This document shows, one piece after another, positions 61,376 to 64,000 of a stretch of DNA of 64,000 bases. The notes under the pieces were generated by a model. The model was not told where the DNA came from. It saw only the letters and a program-made list of their open reading frames with translations, and searched no databases. Each line of letters opens with the position of its first letter. Within the stretch, counting starts at the first letter, position 1. The stretch comes from Sphingomonas glaciei. GTDB lineage: Bacteria > Pseudomonadota > Alphaproteobacteria > Sphingomonadales > Sphingomonadaceae. The stretch spans positions 62,001 through 126,000 of the forward strand of contig NZ_CP097253.1 in assembly GCF_023380025.1 (NCBI RefSeq). Direction: 5' to 3'. The translations under genes were made by a program, and so were the position numbers.

Positions 61376-62941
61376 TCAGGCCGGAACGGTGTTGCAGCTG
61401 CCGCCCGAGCCGAAGCTCGCGTAGCCGCTGTCGCAGGTCCAGCTGCGGTACCAGGTGTCGTTAGCGTCGCGGACGGCGCCGACATAGCTGGTCTGGGTGA
61501 AATTGCCGGCGACGTAAGGCGCCGTGACGAAGCTCGTGTTGAGCAGCGTCGCATTATAGGGCGTCGCCGCCGTTTCGTTGGCGCCGTTGATGAACAGGCT
61601 GCTCAGCGTGCTGGTGTAGCCAAACAGGTTGTTGGTGTTGGTCGCCGCGTTGAAGGTCTGCGCTTCGAAATCGTCGGCATCGGCATCGTCGCGCGGGGTG
61701 CAGGCGAACAGGACCGAGCGGATGACCGGAACGCCGGCCTCGTCCGGGCCGGTCGCCTGGACGGTGGTCGCCTGGTCGACGTCGAGGCAGGCCGACGGGC
61801 TCACCACCACGCCATTGACCAGCGCATAGTCGGTGCCTCCGCGCAGGTGGATGGCGCGGGTGCCGGTGCGGGTCTGGATGAAGGTGAAGTTCGACAGACG
61901 GGTGTTCTGCCGCGGAGTGAAGTCGTCGGCGCCGGTGACCTCGGGGCTGCTGTCGGCCTCGATCATCGTGTCACCGTTCACGCCCAGCGACTGCGGCCGC
62001 TGGATGGCGATGGCGAACTGAATGAAGCCCTTGTAGCCGAAGTCGGTGTCGATCCCGTCGTCGTCGGCGCCGGTGATGACGATGTTGCGCATGTTGTGCG
62101 AGCCGCCGAAGATCTCGACGCCGTCGTCACCGCTGTTGTGGATGTGCACGTTCTCGATCCGGGTGCCGGCACCGACGCCGCCCGTGGTCAGGCCCTGCAA
62201 CTCGGCATTGGGCGAAGCGCTGAAGCCGGTGAAGCGGATCTGGACGAAGCGCAGCTGACCGCTGTTATCGTTGGGCAGGTTGCCACCATAGAGCGCCGGC
62301 GAACCGGTGCCCTCGGCCTGCTGCTGGCATTGCGCTGAGCCGCCCGGGACGGCCGACAGGCAGTTGCTGATCGGCGCGCGGCCGAGCAGCTGGATGCCGC
62401 CCCACTGGTTGGAACTGGTGTCGGTCGCGCGGCCCTCGAGATTGTCGAGGCTGGTGAAGATGATCGGCGCAGTGCTGCTGCCGACCGCATTGATCTGCGA
62501 GCCGCGGTTGACGACCAGGAAGCTCGCCTGGCTTTGGCCGATGACGACCACGCCCGGGTCGATCGACAGAGTGGCCGACTGGCCGCCAGCTGCGGCGCCG
62601 TCACCGCCGACGTCGGTGCCGACATCCACGCGGCCATCGATCGAGTAGAACAGGCCGGCGACCTTGGGCAGCGACAGCGCCGAAGCGATCCGCGCCGGGA
62701 GGCCGCAGTTGCGGCGGTTGACCACCGGGTTGACGCCGCGGTCGACGGTTCCGGTGGGGCAGCTCGCAGCCGGGCCGGTGCTGACGGGAGGCGGCGTAGT
62801 CGTGCCACCGCCATTGCCGCCGCCGCCGATGATCACGCCTTCGCCTGGGGAAGCGATGTCGTCCGCGCCGCCGCAGGCCGTCAGAACGCTTGCCGCAACA
62901 CCGACCATCAACAGCCGGCGACCCACGTGCACCATCTTCAT
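61376..62941 (-). CDS. Lipoprotein with beta-helix-like repeats, partner of the receptor
   Basis: A 521-residue lipoprotein. Lipobox LTAC followed by a Gly/Thr/Pro linker and many short beta strands with repeated N/G turns: QWGGIQLLGRAPISNC, RIENVHIHNSGDDGVEIFGG, SHNMRNIVITGADDDGIDTD. These are typical of right-handed beta-helix rungs. Two late cysteines lie in the C-terminal CDSGYASFGSGGSCNT. It may be a surface-exposed binding protein or polysaccharide-binding lipoprotein acting before the TonB receptor encoded 13 bases downstream. No catalytic residues of polysaccharide lyases can be assigned. ATG 62941, or 62935. Confidence 0.8.
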   Translation of the reverse strand: MKMVHVGRRLLMVGVAASVLTACGGADDIASPGEGVIIGGGGNGGGTTTPPPVSTGPAASCPTGTVDRGVNPVVNRRNCGLPARIASALSLPKVAGLFYSIDGRVDVGTDVGGDGAAAGGQSATLSIDPGVVVIGQSQASFLVVNRGSQINAVGSSTAPIIFTSLDNLEGRATDTSSNQWGGIQLLGRAPISNCLSAVPGGSAQCQQQAEGTGSPALYGGNLPNDNSGQLRFVQIRFTGFSASPNAELQGLTTGGVGAGTRIENVHIHNSGDDGVEIFGGSHNMRNIVITGADDDGIDTDFGYKGFIQFAIAIQRPQSLGVNGDTMIEADSSPEVTGADDFTPRQNTRLSNFTFIQTRTGTRAIHLRGGTDYALVNGVVVSPSACLDVDQATTVQATGPDEAGVPVIRSVLFACTPRDDADADDFEAQTFNAATNTNNLFGYTSTLSSLFINGANETAATPYNATLLNTSFVTAPYVAGNFTQTSYVGAVRDANDTWYRSWTCDSGYASFGSGGSCNTVPA

Positions 62942-63167
62942 TTCGATCCCCTTGGCATCATGTACTTTGATTATCGTAGGGACGCGTTGAACCGCTCCCC
63001 TTGCCCCGGACGGCTAGTGGGGACTCGCGACTCTCCAGTGTAGGAATCGTGACAGAAATTGGTCGGAGAGCGGTTTGAGACGAGCAGAGACATTGATTGC
63101 AGCAAGATGACAGTGATGTTACGCTTCGGCTTCAGTCCGGTGACAATACGCCGGGTAAGGAGTCATC

Positions 63168-63527
63168 ATGCACGCTCTCCTCTTCGCAGCGCTTCTCGCA
63201 GCAGGGTCGGCCGAGCCGGCGTCAGAAATCGATTACTCCTCCGGGGCTTTGGCTTACGAGGCGCTTGTCCGGGGTGACCTGACGCTCGCCGAACAGCAGC
63301 TCGCCGGTTCGCAGGCCGCCAATCGGACCGATGGGGCGTGGCTGCTCAACTACGGGCAATTGCTCGCCAGGCAGGGCCGCGTGAACGAGGCCCGCGAGGT
63401 GTTTCGGCGGGTCGCGCGCGCGCCTGCAAGCGAAATCGTTCTTGCTTCCGGTGAGGTGATGACTACCCGCGAAGTTTCGCGCATTGCGTCGCGTCGCCTG
63501 ACCCAACAAAGCCTCAGCGCCCGCTGA
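63168..63527 (+). CDS. Exported TPR-like protein
   Basis: A 119-residue exported protein. Signal peptide (MHALLFAALLAAGSAEP), then a short helical repeat region (ALAYEALVRGDLTLAEQQLA, GAWLLNYGQLLARQGRVNEA, REVFRRVARAPA) typical of one to two TPR-like repeats. It is probably a periplasmic interaction protein. Its ATG lies 227 bases from the divergent lipoprotein gene start. Not a recognised pathway member. Confidence 0.75.
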   Translation: MHALLFAALLAAGSAEPASEIDYSSGALAYEALVRGDLTLAEQQLAGSQAANRTDGAWLLNYGQLLARQGRVNEAREVFRRVARAPASEIVLASGEVMTTREVSRIASRRLTQQSLSAR

Positions 63528-63653
63528 GCTTTCCAGGCGAGGCCCGAGCCGCCTCGCCGCCATCGGCTTAGGTCCTTGGTCCAGCCCGGGGAACAACTGC
63601 CCCGCCGGACCCGTTTCGTTCGCATATCCTATTGATCTGCGAGCAATACAGCC

Positions 63654-64000
63654 ATGGCCACGCGCTTCCGCTCGACCCTGTCCGGGTCGCAATTCTTCAA
63701 CGACGTCTTCCAGCGTGCACTCAGCCACTGGAACCACGACCGGCTTGCCCCGAGCTTTCCGGGAGCCGCGACCGCTTCGCGGATCGACCGCGACGCGCGG
63801 ATGATGCGGCTGGAGCTGGGCTTCCTCGAGGAGATGCGCGCCGAAGTGGCGGACGAGGCGGCGAAGGCGCCGACCGATCCCGACGGCTTCATTGCCTGGT
63901 TCGAAGGGCTGGAGGCGACCGGCCCCGGTCAGCACCATCCGCTATTCGACTGGCTGGAAACCGAAGCCGACCTCGACGACCTCAAGCTGTTCTTGACTCA
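63654..64000 (+). CDS. Heme-oxygenase-like iron-containing redox enzyme, N-terminal part
   Basis: The first 115 residues of a longer protein cut by the window edge. The content (LSHWNHDRLAPSFPGAATAS, MRLELGFLEEMRAEVADEA, then GPGQHHPLFDWLETEA and LDDLKLFL) matches my recollection of the iron-containing redox enzyme family, a heme-oxygenase-like di-iron fold. HHPLFDWL is the conserved block. The metal ligands on later helices are outside the window, so the call rests on these blocks. ATG 63654. Confidence 0.7.
   Translation, partial: MATRFRSTLSGSQFFNDVFQRALSHWNHDRLAPSFPGAATASRIDRDARMMRLELGFLEEMRAEVADEAAKAPTDPDGFIAWFEGLEATGPGQHHPLFDWLETEADLDDLKLFLT

Noticed and set aside
59623..61464. 613-codon plus-strand frame opposite the TonB receptor
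   Set aside because: It is antisense to a receptor with full plug and barrel motifs. The frame is Ala/Gly/Asp-rich, as expected from high-GC antisense reading.
61001..62338. 445-codon plus-strand frame opposite the receptor start and lipoprotein
   Set aside because: It crosses two real minus-strand genes and has no recognisable domain.

Overview
The window is high-GC alphaproteobacterial DNA, most likely from a sphingomonad (Sphingomonas or a close relative). This rests on family content and not on any search: a PrsK/PrsR-type two-component pair, a TonB-dependent receptor with a partner lipoprotein, DUF6481, DUF4893, an NDUFS4-like complex I subunit, the DUF3489-DUF2924-serine recombinase cassette, and dispersed AATGTCCGC...GCGGACATT hairpins that are, from general recollection, frequent in sphingomonad intergenic DNA.

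The window has two halves. Positions 1 to about 31900 are mainly accessory. They hold a cut-off carboxylesterase, a frameshifted DUF1963 gene, orphan genes and a 5'-truncated DUF421 gene (to 5638). A compact envelope/stress block follows: an ion channel with an unusual filter, then MscS, a ZIP-like protein, DUF2254, an L,D-transpeptidase and a DUF202 gene without a normal start (5635-10947). Next come an SDR gene with one amber stop, an integrase remnant, an AACAGG repeat array and a four-gene ParB-methyltransferase/DUF5681 operon (11000-16852). An acyltransferase leads to a run of small sphingomonad-type genes: a LuxR-type regulator with a membrane anchor, a partner protein, a membrane protein, a JAB-like protein without its metal motif, and a winged-helix regulator (19970-22258). 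A sigma factor/VWA lipoprotein/membrane protein cluster follows (23122-26602), then tRNA-Arg and the serine recombinase cassette (29464-31711).

From tRNA-Glu (31908) onwards the window is mostly housekeeping or conserved: UDP-GlcNAc 2-epimerase, complex I subunit, HrpB helicase, alcohol dehydrogenase, polyprenyl diphosphate synthase, a hybrid histidine kinase, a PepSY/response regulator/kinase operon, an ABC-F ATPase, an EF-hand protein, PrsR/PrsK, an M20 hydrolase, a DUF4893 lipoprotein with 3-hydroxybutyrate dehydrogenase, a YpfJ-like metallopeptidase, an NADP oxidoreductase, a glycine/serine/glutamine-rich DUF2171-like protein, tRNA-Ala, DUF6481, the lipoprotein/TonB receptor pair, a TPR-like secreted protein and the start of a heme-oxygenase-like protein.

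Several repeat families run through the window. Family A is the AATGTCCGC hairpin. Family B is a CTCACCGAAAGC...CCGCTTACCACC element. Three larger REP-like inverted repeats are present as well. One of these lies in frame inside hrpB, one supplies the start-codon region of a histidine kinase, and one ends at the stop codon of the M20 hydrolase. All functional calls come from reading motifs by eye.
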